A DNA stretch of 64,000 nt from Pseudisothecium myosuroides (GCA_951799445.1 OX637292.1:1491296-1555295), one strand, 5' to 3'; positions 47,501-57,242 are shown, counted from the first letter of the stretch. Translations and numbers: made by a program. Notes: generated from the letters alone by a model not told the origin.

Positions 47501-48503
47501 TGTGGATGACTTGATCATCATGACCAACACCATGCGCAAAATGGAGGAGGTGAAGACCATGTTGAAGAGCCAATATGATATGAGTGATCTTGGAGAGCTA
47601 CACTATTGCCTTGGTGTGGAGTTTACAAGGCAAAGGGCTGCCCGCACCATCACCATGAGCCAAAGCAAGTACATTGGGGAGGTGTTGAAGCGCTTCAACA
47701 TGGAGGGGTGCAAATCCATTGGCACTCCTCTTGATGTGAAGGAGAAGATGGCCAAGCTCACAGATGAGGAGTTTGAAGGTATCAAGGCAGAAATGCAAGA
47801 TGTGCCATACAAAGCTGCGGTGGGGAGCTTGATGTATGCGATGGTGGCCACAAGGCCTGACCTTGCATTTGCTATGAGTGTGGTGAGCCAACATATGTCC
47901 AAAAGCGGTCCCAAACATTGGGCAGCGGTCAAGAGAATCATGCGATACCTTCAAGGTACATTGGAGGCAAAATTAGTTCTTGGAGGCAAGAGCCTTGCAT
48001 TGGTGGGCTTTTGTGATGCCGATTGGGCCGGAGATGCAAGTGATAGGAGGTCGACAACGGGCTATGTGTTTATGCTTGGAGGCGGTGCCATCTCGTGGAA
48101 TTCCAAGAAACAACCCACCGTTGCCTTGTCTACTACCGAGGTAGAGTACATGGCCATTAGCCAATGCACGAGGGCGGCCATATGGCCAAGGCAACTCATG
48201 AGTGATGTTGGACTTGAGCAAGAGAAGAGCACACAAATCATGTGTGACAAGCAAGGCGCCATTGCCTTGGTGAAGAATCCAATTCATCACTCTCGAAGCA
48301 AACACATTGACATTCAACACCATTTCATTCGTGAGAAAGTTGAAAGTGATGTGATTGAGATGAGGTATGTTCCTACAGAGCGTATGGTGGCAGATGTGCT
48401 TACGAAGTCGCTTGGGAAGCCTCGACATGAAGAACTTCGTAAGGAGATGGGTTTGACATTGTTTGTCAACAAACAAAGTGGGAGTGTTGAAGGAAGTGCG
48501 TAG
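44502..48503 (+). CDS. Copia gag-pol polyprotein, 1333 aa, uninterrupted
   Basis: One open frame encoding the whole copia polyprotein. Gag comes first, with a CCHC zinc knuckle at residues 227-240 (CYNCGKPGHLARYC). The aspartic protease DSGA starts at 279. The GAG-pre-integrase His/Cys block is at about 415-450. Integrase has catalytic D478, D541 and E577, a D-D35-E spacing. RT has D915 and YVDD at 1000-1003; RNase H has D1172, E1213 and D1249. The start is supported by near-identity with the minus copy and by the fused gag-pol typical of copia. Compared with the minus copy, RNase H carries AAIWPRQL for EAIWLRQL and CDKQGA for CDNQGA, which may lower activity although the catalytic acids remain. 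The last six codons and the stop lie in the 3' LTR. It is probably not expressed from its own promoter, because the 5' LTR is missing. Confidence 0.96.
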   Translation: MATSEGDGVRVIDKFNGDNFGLWKFKMEMILAEKDLWEIVEGTETPPSSDANADVKAKKSYDRRVKKAFSVIACNLADRQLAHVRACKGPEEAWQVLCNIHETKSLSNMLFLRRKFFTCKMQEGEHMLDHINKVKALADQLACLEVPVTDGDIVMTLLESLPPSYEYLITALETRPMEEVRLAFITTRLMHEVSKRKENETQDGGAALLSRYGQGGTSQHQMETRTCYNCGKPGHLARYCKQPKKESANKASVKEEEDEFAFAANDGYDNTNMFHWIIDSGATQHMTPHRQAFLTYETISNRKVFWGDNGVVDAIGMGCIVVEVKGQMRRIRIQDALHVPKLHANLLFVSKLVSQDLKVQFNNKGCVLGAPNGEMIVTAPREGNLYLLKFKTVNGTNVACVAQGALHQQSLELWHKRLGHLNVKSVQSLQGMVGGMQVIKSSGDLTCEACIEGKQATKPFPSDGATRATKVLEIVHSDVCGPMRTTSMGGARYFLTFIDDFSRKIWVFMLKCKSDVFEKFKAWKALVENESGRKVMVLRSDNGGEYMSKAFETFMRDHGIQHQTSAPYTPQQNGVAERANRTLVEMARAMLHAQGLTYDLWAEAVSNVAYTRNRCPTIAVASMTPQEAWSGKRPNLGHMRIFGCVAYALDLSPQRSKLDAKGTKCLFWGYCEGSKAYRLMCLESKKIIKSRDVTFVEEKQGVSTTLEMCPSGSNGGLELEVDKSPTIQALPKEDGDQEETPPTPKEKSTTSSSWAPSEDDGEGDVSQEPRYPTRERRPLGEWWMNHILPQEQVEHANVAYARDPRNVGEAMKSRDASKWEQAMQEEYASLMSKGTWELSPLPSDRASVGCKWVFCTKRDALGHIVRYKARLVAKGYSQVEGVDFNETFAPVAKFCTIRCVTAIGAAMNLEMHQMDVITAFLNPNLEEVIYMDQPKGFVQEGREHLKCKLKKAIYGLRQSGRAWYMDIDALFAREGYTRSDADHSLYIKQTSAYLVVVIVYVDDLIIMTNTMRKMEEVKTMLKSQYDMSDLGELHYCLGVEFTRQRAARTITMSQSKYIGEVLKRFNMEGCKSIGTPLDVKEKMAKLTDEEFEGIKAEMQDVPYKAAVGSLMYAMVATRPDLAFAMSVVSQHMSKSGPKHWAAVKRIMRYLQGTLEAKLVLGGKSLALVGFCDADWAGDASDRRSTTGYVFMLGGGAISWNSKKQPTVALSTTEVEYMAISQCTRAAIWPRQLMSDVGLEQEKSTQIMCDKQGAIALVKNPIHHSRSKHIDIQHHFIREKVESDVIEMRYVPTERMVADVLTKSLGKPRHEELRKEMGLTLFVNKQSGSVEGSA
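48475..48484 (+). promoter_or_regulatory. Polypurine tract
   Basis: AAAGTGGGAG directly precedes the LTR start TGTTGAAGG, the usual position for plus-strand DNA priming. It lies within the end of the gag-pol reading frame. Confidence 0.8.
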
Positions 48504-48792
48504 TATGGATTAGATGGCTTATAGGAGCTCCTAGTATAGTCTAACCTTAGTTGGATGTTGTAGGAGCTCATACGATGGGCTGACCTTAGTTAAGAGTTGT
48601 TTGTAGTCAAACCAATGTGCATTTAGAGAGGGCAGCCCTTGTGGAGGTAATGTAACCCATATGGTTAGTCCTTGGACTTGGTGGTAGAGTAGTATAAGAG
48701 ATCAGCCCTTGCATGGGCTTGATACCCCTTTCCCAACCTTGTTTGTGATACCCCTTCATTGGAATACATTACCTTGGTGTTCTTCTCTTCAA
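48485..48792 (+). repeat. Copia 3' LTR (plus element)
   Basis: Starts TGTTGAAGGAAG, carries TATAAGAG at 48693-48700 and ends TTCTCTTCA(A). More diverged from the two minus-element LTRs than they are from each other, for example over the stretch GTCCTTGGACTTGG. Confidence 0.92.
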
Positions 48793-48793
48793 T

Positions 48794-49150
48794 AGAATGT
48801 ACATCGCGGTTCCATTATTCCTCTACGCAAGCGAGCATTTCCTTCGCATGTACCACACAATCTCCACAAAGGTCGACGTCGTCAAGGTGAGTCCCAAATC
48901 ACGAAAGCCTCACGAAAGCCTAAAATTAGGTCAAACAATTCCATCCAATTCCTGATATGCGTTCTCTCCAAATTCTCCCCCATTTCTTCCACTTTCCCCT
49001 TCCAAATGGATTTCTTTCCAATTCTTCCTTAATTCTTCCACTCACCCCCCTGTCTCCCTCTCTCCCATTCAGTCCATCATCTACACCGGCAACGTGCTCG
49101 CCATCCACATCACCGAACCAAACAATTTCAAATACATGCCTTACTTTTGA
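48794..49150 (+). pseudogene. NADPH oxidase (RBOH) fragment, two exons
   Basis: From 48797 the frame reads MYIAVPLFLYASEHFLR and on to KVDVVK at 48886, followed by a GTGAGT donor. An intron of 186 bp with a pyrimidine-rich AG end leads to exon 49073-49150 (SIIYTGNVLAIHITEPNNFKY). Together these match the end of the last membrane helix and the start of the FAD-binding domain of plant respiratory burst oxidases (family pattern YPGNVLALHMSKP..FKYKSGQY). The stop at 49148 falls where the family continues with SGQYMF. The 5' side is cut exactly at the LTR, and the rest of the gene is not in the window. Only about 55 codons remain: a gene relic, perhaps disrupted by the copia insertion. Confidence 0.72.
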
Positions 49151-51159
49151 AGTGGAAGGTTGTAGAACACTATGAGTGGTAGCAGAGAGACCTGTTTCAT
49201 TCTAAGATCAGTGGGCACTTAACCAAGTCATGCTTACACTACATTTATTTTTTGGCAGCCAACAATTGGTAACGATCCTGTCTTTTACGGTTTTAGTGTC
49301 CTCTCCTTCCAAGTGGTTGATGGAAATAGTTAGCTACTACATACATGACATTAACAACCCTCTCTGATTGATGCTGACTCTTTCGTATCAAATTTTTGGT
49401 TTAGATATGAGGAGCTTTGTGGACCATTCAAAGCTGAATGCGCAGAGGAAACTGAGTCTCAAGGATTCTTCTAGTGCATGGTGAGAAGAAGAAATTACTG
49501 CTACATAATGGCAAGTCTGGTGTTCAAGGCAGCTGTTTCACCATCTCGTTGATTTGCTATCTCATTGGTTTGTCACAAAAGGATTACAACACATACTCCA
49601 TCTCCTCATTCAAGGAGCACAAATCTGGAATCATGACTTGAGCATTATCGAGTCTACTACACAAGCCATTTCTGATTGCATGACAATGAGAAATGTAATT
49701 GTGTACTTGAGCTTGGATATGAAACAGATGTGATTGTCTCATCGACCTTTTGATGTAGTGCTGACAGTTATGATACTCTCTTGAGTGATTCTGCTATAAT
49801 GTCATTGATCACTAGTCTTAGCAGATATTGTTTGAGGCTAGCTGCAGTGGATGTCGTTGATCGATCAATTGGTTTTCTGGTTTGAGCAAGTTCTAGACGC
49901 GTAGACTAATTACAAGTGCAGACAAAGATAGCATTAGCTGGTGGTCAGTTTATGAACATAGCTTTCTAGATAGATGACATCCTAGTTTCTGATGAATATG
50001 ATTTGAATATGAAATACCTCTTAAGTTTTTGCACACCGTATTTCTCATATATACTGCATGCTTGATATTCTATGTGTCTAATATACTCTATATATTGGAT
50101 TGAGATTCTGCGTCAAGACTTTCTGGTATACAACATGGGGTCAAAAGCAGTGAATATTGAAGTACTCTTGAAATTTCTGCATGACGATGTTTTTGATATA
50201 TTTTGAATTCTGACATTATATTTTCTGTAAATTGGATTGAGTTTCTCCGTCAAGCCCTTCCAAAGTCGAACTTGTAATTGCGAGGCGTCTTGCGTGCTGT
50301 CGGGAGGCCCAACTCTAGGAAAACCACGTAATATGTAATTGCTACCTTAAAAAACACCCTATGAATATGCTTATAAAAATACATATGGAACACTTATGAA
50401 AGTAAGTATGCTCTTAAATTTGATATACCCAAAACACCTATGATCATCCGGCCAACAAGCGCCGTACATATTGAATATGGTTACACCACTTGATAGTCTA
50501 TATTGTAGCACCTATATAGTTATTTTCAATGTTTTAAAGATGAAAACTATTTAATAAAAAAATTTAATCTTTTTAATGAATCCAACTTTCTTCAATATAT
50601 GATTTTGTAGGTGATTCTTTGGGGCCCACACGTCCTATTGTTTTTATATTTAAACAAGACGTGGGCTCTAAAGAATCTCCTTCAATAATAGTATCATACA
50701 TTTACATCAAAGAACATTTGTTCTTGCAACATGTAGATGCGAATCATTTTTAGAAATTGGGTAGTATTATTATTATTTCTAAAATAATTTTTTTTAAATA
50801 TAACTACTAAAAATAATAACTTGATTAGGTTTTATTTAACTTCAAAGCATATTGTCGACACTAGAATTTGGTGCCTCAAACATTTAGGGGTTAAAGACTT
50901 TGAATGGCTAGAAGATTGTGGATTTTACCTTATTTTGTAGAAAGTTTCAACATAGAGGATATCAAATTGAATTCTTTTAAAGTCATTTAGTGAGGTTTCA
51001 AGACTAATTTAATTAATTTTTTGGAATTTGAACACTTTCATAAACAAATTCCATCTATACAAACAAAACATTTGAGCAAGTTTTCATCCATTTGAATATT
51101 TACCATCCATTTTGATAAGTGAATCAGTTTTGTTGGAAGTTGATTCCTAGGTTGTCTTT
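49151..51159. other. No recognisable gene
   Basis: No gene assigned. An exon-like stretch follows an AG near 49404 (frame YEELCGPFKAECAEETESQG, then a stop near 49470); it could be a further decayed exon of the RBOH relic but is not convincing. Two imperfect copies of about 150 bp end with TTGGATTGAG.TTCT.CGTCAAG near 50120 and 50260. Confidence 0.45.
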
Positions 51160-51879
51160 TACTCCCTCTGTCCCACTAAAAACCTCCAAATCAGATATAG
51201 TTCGTGTCCCACTAAAAACCTCCGTTTACTAATTTCGACCAGTTAGTAAGTGTTGCCCGTGTTGAACGACATTGTAGGGGCAAATTTTATATAGATTTGA
51301 AACCCAATCTATCATATTTCAATATCTATTCCCAGATCACGAATGTCTGATCCAAAGCGACAATCTATGGACCCAAAGCGGCAATCCGTGAAGCGGTAAG
51401 GCCGCAATATGTGGATCAAATAGCGATGCAATTTGTGGACCCAAAACGACATTTCGTGGATTCAAAGCGGCAATTTGAGAATCAAAAAGGGATGACATTT
51501 CGTGGATCAGAGTGCCGGAATCCGTGAATTTCCAAAGATGCACTTGTCAATTAGATGTGGACCAAGTTCCTTCTGTTCCACCCAAACTAGCAATTCAGGA
51601 AATCAGAAGACAAACTTGCAATCTACCTGTGGACCAAGTTTTCTAGAAACTGAGTGTTCATGAACTACCGGCAGCATTCACAAACTCTGCTCAACTATGA
51701 TAAAAAATCGCATGGATTTTGGGTGCCTAAATCACAACGCCTTAGTTGTAAATTCTGCATAGATCTAGGGAATGGGTTACTGCTTCTTGAATGCATGCAT
51801 CTTTGCTGCAAAGACAGAAAATCCAGTTAATCCCTCATGAAAAAGAAATTTGGAGGTTTTTAGTGGGACAGAGGGAGTA
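51160..51879. mobile_element. Stowaway-like nonautonomous element, 720 bp
   Basis: Flanked by TA on both sides, with a perfect 30-bp terminal inverted repeat beginning CTCCCTCTGTCCCACTAAAA. A second copy of the subterminal motif (GTCCCACTAAAAACCTCCG) lies at about 51206. The first ten bases match the 85-bp MITE at 8191, so both belong to the Stowaway/Tc1-mariner group. Between 51340 and 51530 the interior repeats short motifs such as GTGGACCCAAAGCGGCAAT. No transposase frame. Confidence 0.85.
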
Positions 51880-53007
51880 TAAGTTATGCAGATAAATTTT
51901 TACTCTGCATTTGCCAAACAATCTTTATCTTGTATTGCAATCCACACAACACAAATCATATACAAGCGTAAACAAAAAAAACGTATGTATACATTGACAA
52001 ACCTATCAAGCATTGAACTAGGAAATATCATACGCGTATATACAGCAATAAGATTCACCAGCTGCCACTTGAGACATAGGCTATGAAGTAAATTAATTCC
52101 ATGGTCACTTGGCAGCTGCTCTTAAATTGCGATGCTTTGGAGGAAGTAGGGCACAATGGAAATGTGGAAAGAGATGGTCTTCAAACAATGCATTATCACA
52201 CCAGTAATGGATCTTCTAGAACTTTGTTCAACACTCCACCTACTTAGGTACAAAAAAGACTCCAACTACCAATACTAGGAGGTTAACAAAAATTAAATAA
52301 CATCACGCCGATGTTGTGGAGAGAATTGACATATCACCGGATCTTCCTTCCTTTTGATGCACAACAATCCACAACCTTCCTTTTTTTTGTATATTGCCTT
52401 TGCCGGATCCAACCTAAATGCAAAGATTACAATACAATTGATAGTCACTCCCACTAATTCCCCAAATACATAGAACTAATGCTTCAAATTGCCACCTCAA
52501 AGACACCCACCATATCTAAACTTCATTGAATAGATTGACAGATAGATCTATGTGAGATTTCACAGATAGCTAGTTAGAACTCAAATCGCTTGGTTCACGA
52601 ACATGCAAGAAACATATATTCTCTCACAACAAATATTGAGCCTGATTTTTCAGAGAACATACTCTAACAACAGAGAAAGAATGGAGATGTTAAAATAAAC
52701 TTACCAAGTCCATCTGGATTAGAGGTCTTTACATTTGCAAACAAGAAAATCTTGATTTACATTTACAATTCAAATTTCAAACGATTTCAGGTTTCCCACC
52801 TTAGGCAATTCCGTAGCGAACAATGACCGACTCAAAACTCCCTGACTGTCAAACGAAATTCAAAACTCACAACACAAGCCCCATCACTAAACAAGAGTCC
52901 CAAATACACATTGATTTGTACCGATTTCCACACAGAGAACCCTAAAACCCTCGACGAAGATCACGAAGACAACAAACGCCATGTTCCATATTGTCACAAA
53001 TACTCAC
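51880..53007. other. No recognisable gene
   Basis: AT-rich DNA. I looked here for the missing 3' exons of the minus-strand gamma carbonic anhydrase and did not find them. Confidence 0.45.
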
Positions 53008-53506
53008 CTATGGTGACTTTGTTGCCAATTACAGTAGAGGCATTCCTACCAATAAAATGAGAACCACCAACAGTCACTAAAGAGTGATCATGAATGTTTG
53101 TTTCAAAGCCAACTCTTATGCTATTTGTATCCCTGCCACAACATTGCTAACGCTCAAAACCATGCATCATGTTTCGCGAACAGATTCCGGCGCATTGTTT
53201 TTGTTGATGGAGACCAACTGATGATAATCCTCAATAAACCAATACAACATTTACCAATATAGGAAAGAAACAGAAAGACATAAAGTACTATCAATTAATA
53301 AGCTGACAGCTTAGATAACATACATTCTAACCTTCCTTCCATGTAGGAATAAGATTGCTTACCCCTCAGTATACAACCATACCAAATAGAGGACTTGGAT
53401 CCAACTTGAACATCAATGACAAGGGATGCACTAGGGGCAACAATTGCATCTTCAGCAACATTGGGCTTCTTATCAAAAAGGTTCATCAATGGCCGATGCC
53501 TCGTCG
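53008..53506 (-). pseudogene. Gamma carbonic anhydrase fragment (mitochondrial complex I type), two exons
   Basis: On the minus strand, exon 53506-53363 encodes RHRPLMNLFDKKPNV...IVAPSAS...SSIWYGCILRG and ends at a GTAAGC donor. After an intron, exon 53132-53008 encodes DTNSIRVGFETNIHDHSLV and VIGNKVTIG, ending at a GTGAGT donor. Both match the left-handed beta-helix of plant gamma carbonic anhydrases, subunits of mitochondrial complex I (family: RHRTLMN, SSIWYGCVLRGDVN, TNIQDNSLVHVAK, VTIGH). With canonical splice sites the junction is one base out of frame. The first metal-binding His (SLVH) reads SLVT. Upstream exons and all later exons, including the other two His ligands, were not found. 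It is therefore a gene relic. Confidence 0.75.
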
Positions 53507-53684
53507 CTCATCGAGAATACAACATCATAGGGGTTAGCTAAGAATACCTTAGTTACGTTGTAAAACAGTTCAATCAATTTGAACTCCGTTTGCTCCTGAA
53601 AAGGAATATTTATGTACCAGCATACATGATAAATTGACCTACTTCATTATACCAAGACTTGATTTAATACAACAATTCCAGTAG

Positions 53685-54328
53685 AAATTCTAGCTCTGAG
53701 CCTATTCTTTGAGAGAGTAATTGAGACAAAACACAAGGATACTAAGGACGACTAAGTGGAAGGGAGTAGTCATCATTCAAAAATAGTGTGTCATCTTGTA
53801 GATCATGTGAATAAAATTTTCTCTACGGAGCAATGAGATACACTTTCACCTTCCAAAACCTCTAAAACAAACTTGTCACCCTAAATTCAAAGCTCCGCTC
53901 AAATTTTTCGCATTATAACTAGAAACAAAGACCATGGTAGTAATCCGCATGCGTAATCGTTGTAATGAGTACATGAATGCATATTGTGGACGAAACAACC
54001 ACTGCAAAATTCTAGCTCTGAGCCTATTCTTTGAGAGAGTAATTGAGACAAAACACAAGGATACTAAGGATGACTAAGTGGAAGGGAATGGTCATCATTC
54101 AAAAATAGTGTGTCATCTTGTAGATCATGTGAATAAAATTTTCTCTACAGAGCAATGAGATACACTTTCACCTTCCAAAAACCCTAAAACAAATTTGTCA
54201 CCCTAAATTCAAAGCTCCGCTCAAATTTTTCGCATTATAACTAGAAACAAAGACCATGGTAGTAATCTGCATGCGTAATCGTTGTAATGAGTACATGAAT
54301 GCACGTCGTGGACAAAACAACCACTGCA
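53685..54328. repeat. 322-bp tandem duplication, two units
   Basis: Units 53685-54006 and 54007-54328 match at a constant offset of 322 with roughly ten substitutions. Both contain CATTATAACTAGAAACAAAG and ACCACTGCAAAA. The unit overlaps a minus-strand frame (VSSYNAKNLSGALNLG at its end) that I cannot assign. Confidence 0.9.
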
Positions 54329-55401
54329 AAACAAAGCTAGCGAGACAATCCTCAATCTCAAGCAAGGCCAAAAATTTAAAAAACAAAACAGGCCTCAGTT
54401 GATTTTGATTCTCTTCGGGTATAATTAATAAATGAAGCTCTTGTATAGAAACCCTAGACATGAGTCCATCTTTCTCGTGGACAACAACTTCAATCATCCA
54501 ACTCTTCTAAGAGCAGCTTCAACATTCCAATGTATTCACGTGCATTACAAAAACTTTGCGTACCAAAAATAAGAATTTGCACCCCCAAACATAAGCATTA
54601 ATCTCCCCTTAGCTTCAATTAATATCTTTCCCTCACTACTTGAAAGATTAACACTTCACCTTGCTTTAACAAACTGCTTAAACTTTCACTGCGTAAATTT
54701 AAAAACAACTCACTCTCCAAGTAGCCCTTCTATCCTTCGTTGCAATTTGTGACTTGTGCTTCAAATGAAACAAGACCAAAGCCCCCCTTTGCTTCTTCAT
54801 AGGGACAACCATTACCCTAGGATAAAGCTCCCAATTAGCAGCATTCAAACACAGACGACAATCAAGTAAGCAGACAATCAATCATGCGCGTAGGATGTGT
54901 CGACCAATTCTTCATTTATTGCACCCCCTTTGAAAAGATCCACTCAAAAACCAAAAAACTTATCCCAAATACACTGCAAGCAAAAGAGCTACTCCCAACA
55001 AATCATTTGTGTTTTACTTTTGTGTCAAGCTTTCAATCGGTACCCTAATTTCAAACAATGTGGACACTTCACAAAGGAGCAAAAGAGGTGTCAAAGCAAA
55101 AATTTGAAACAGCGCATCGTTCGTTCCCCAATGCCAACATTCCCCTTAACCAGGTGTCGAAGTTTCCAATGTTGGGAGCGTCAATCTTCTTAGATAGGGC
55201 CCTTAAAAATATTTATTTCAAATTTTTATAAATTTTATTTGTTTCCCATTTAGTTCAAATTTGTGCTTAGTATGATACACTTGTAGAACTTGAATACTAT
55301 TTTTAGAGTTTTTGTAGTGATAATGATATATAAAAATCCATTTTTAAAAATCATATGATTTCCATCTTCTAAATTATATGAAGTAGGCAACATGCTAAAA
55401 T
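54329..55401. other. No recognisable gene
   Basis: Short frames on both strands (minus 54198-54497 and 54699-54881, plus 54897-55193) lack recognisable domains. Possibly remains of a minus-strand gene, but not supportable. Confidence 0.45.
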
Positions 55402-56326
55402 TTAATCCCTAAACTTCTGAGGCATTTTTTTCATCAAAAACCACTCAATACTACCATTTCTATTGCAAAATGTAAAAAACTTGAAGAATTGTTTATTTTG
55501 CATATCTAATTGTAGAACTTTGCACTAGACTAGTATAAAAATGTGTGGAAGAAATTTCAAAAAAATTGACCGGGTGGATTGCAAGATATTTTCATTTGAA
55601 GTGAAGAAATCAGGTTTTTTTGCACGTTGCCTAAATAGATTTTTAAGACTTTAAATCTTCATAGCTTAAAGTTTTTGCACTACAAATTTTAAATTTTTTA
55701 TGTTGAAGAATTGAATTGATGGTCTAGTTTAAAAAAGTTTAGAAAAATTCCACTTAATTTTCACTCATTAAAAAATTAATAAGTAGAAGTATGTTCAAGA
55801 TTGAAGGAAAAACTACATCGTTAATAGCTCAAAGATGGAATTGAAAATCATTAATCCCAAAAGTGAAATTGTTCTAGCAAGCTAACTAAACCCAATGCCA
55901 TTTTTTTTTTAAATTGTGAAAATTGCAAAATAAATCCTACAAGCTAATTTTTCAAGAAGATGCTTAAATTGCCCCCAAAACAAGATTGTCCAAAATTTTC
56001 TCATCACTAATCCAAATAGAATGAATCAAATCTTTCCATTTAGCCAAAAACATTTTCTTTGAGAAATAAAATTTTAAAATTTTGAATTTTGACCTTCTAT
56101 GATTTTTTGGATACTACTCGATAAGCTCCATTCCAAGCTTTAGGTTGCATGACTTTTGCATCTAAGCACCGATTGAAATAAAATTTATATTCTTCAAAAG
56201 CTAATGTGTTTTCCTATCTTCACAAAAAGTTTCAAAAAATCACCCCACAAATTCATTTGAGACTATAGGAACCTTTGTAAAAATCCATTTCATTCCTCAG
56301 GGGGACAATGGGTGGTTAGGGGTTAA
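55402..56326. mobile_element. TTAA-flanked piggyBac-like nonautonomous element 3
   Basis: A 925-bp block. Left end TTAATCCCTAAACTTCTG; right end, reverse-complemented, TTAACCCCTAACCACCC. The interior is collinear with 5026-5958 (AAAACCACTCAATACTACC, CAAAGATGGAATTGAAA, CAAGATTGTCC, AGGAACCTTTG). It lies 0.9 kb upstream of the Rab start codon and outside the tandem array, so the family is dispersed. Confidence 0.68.
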
Positions 56327-57242
56327 TGTGGCCATTTTGTATGTGCTCAGACTCACAAAAGTCAAGCTAGTGCCAAGAAACAAAACAAACAAAGGCCCAA
56401 CAGATCACTTACATGTCACAATGTGGATCACTTTAGCTTGTCTAAATGGTCCATAAACCCTAAAAAATTATCCCATTCAGAAGAAGCAGGTAATTCCATG
56501 GACCATTCCCCATTCTCCATTCTCCACACAACAAAAAAGAGTGTTACACCTTCTTCGTGGAGAGAGGCTCCTCATTGGCTCCTATTTTCACTCCACAATT
56601 TCTCCTTCTTCCTAGAAATTTCATTCTTGGAGAGGGTGTGACAACCCCTATTTGTGGGTTACTGCCATTATTGACTGAGTGGTTTCCGAGAAATCATTGA
56701 CAAGCACCAGAGAACGAAGGCGTGTGAAATATAGGTTAACAGTGCGTGGATGCAACTGGCGAAGAGGACGAGGAGCGGATGACGTCATATCTAGGACCCG
56801 CGAAGAGAGAGGAGGAGGAATCTACGAACTGCGAAGAGGAAGGCCACAAGTCAGTAGCTAAAAGTGTGGAAAGGGAGGGTAAGTTCAGTTTAAGTTTCAG
56901 GGTTAAGCCAGAAGAACGCTTGTTAGCAGGAAGGGTAGCGACGACGGTGGACGGGTGATGTGCTGGTGCGCTGTGGCCGAGTGATGTGTATAGTCTCTCC
57001 TTTCTTTGCTCAAGCCTCTCACTCCATCATTTTGTTGTCTCTCCGCTCCGCCCCTGCGCCGTGCCTCCCTCCCGTAACCCCAGCCCGCCCGCCCGCCCTG
57101 CGCTCAATTGCCGTCCTCTTTCGTTTCCTTCTGCGAGATCTTGGCCGCTGTGTTTTCCCGCGAACGTCCGCGTGCTTCTTGCTGCCGCCGTTCCTGCCAG
57201 ATCCTCTTCTGTCTCGCCTGGAGCAGATCGCCACGCGACATC
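56327..57242 (+). promoter_or_regulatory. Upstream region and probable 5' UTR of the Rab gene
   Basis: Base composition switches from AT-rich to GC- and CT-rich at about 56960-57242 (TCTCTCC, CGCCCGCCCGCC), as in many plant 5' leaders. The transcription start cannot be fixed and no clear TATA box was chosen. The open frames in this stretch overlap on both strands and reflect composition. Confidence 0.4.

Larger units (their letters stand above)
44175..48792 (+). mobile_element. Ty1/copia LTR retrotransposon, plus strand, 5'-truncated
   Basis: Head-to-head partner of the minus element. It begins inside the leader minisatellite (4 units left) and has an intact gag-pol, a polypurine tract and a 3' LTR, but no 5' LTR or primer site. 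Without a 5' LTR it cannot start its own transcript or complete reverse transcription. The LTR directly to its left belongs to the minus element and points away. The right edge enters a broken RBOH exon. Confidence 0.92.

Noticed and set aside
38845..48503. Many 60-240-codon ORFs opposite or out of frame with the two copia polyproteins
   Set aside because: Every one mirrors the gag-pol frame and appears in both elements at the same place; GC-rich coding sequence gives antisense open frames.
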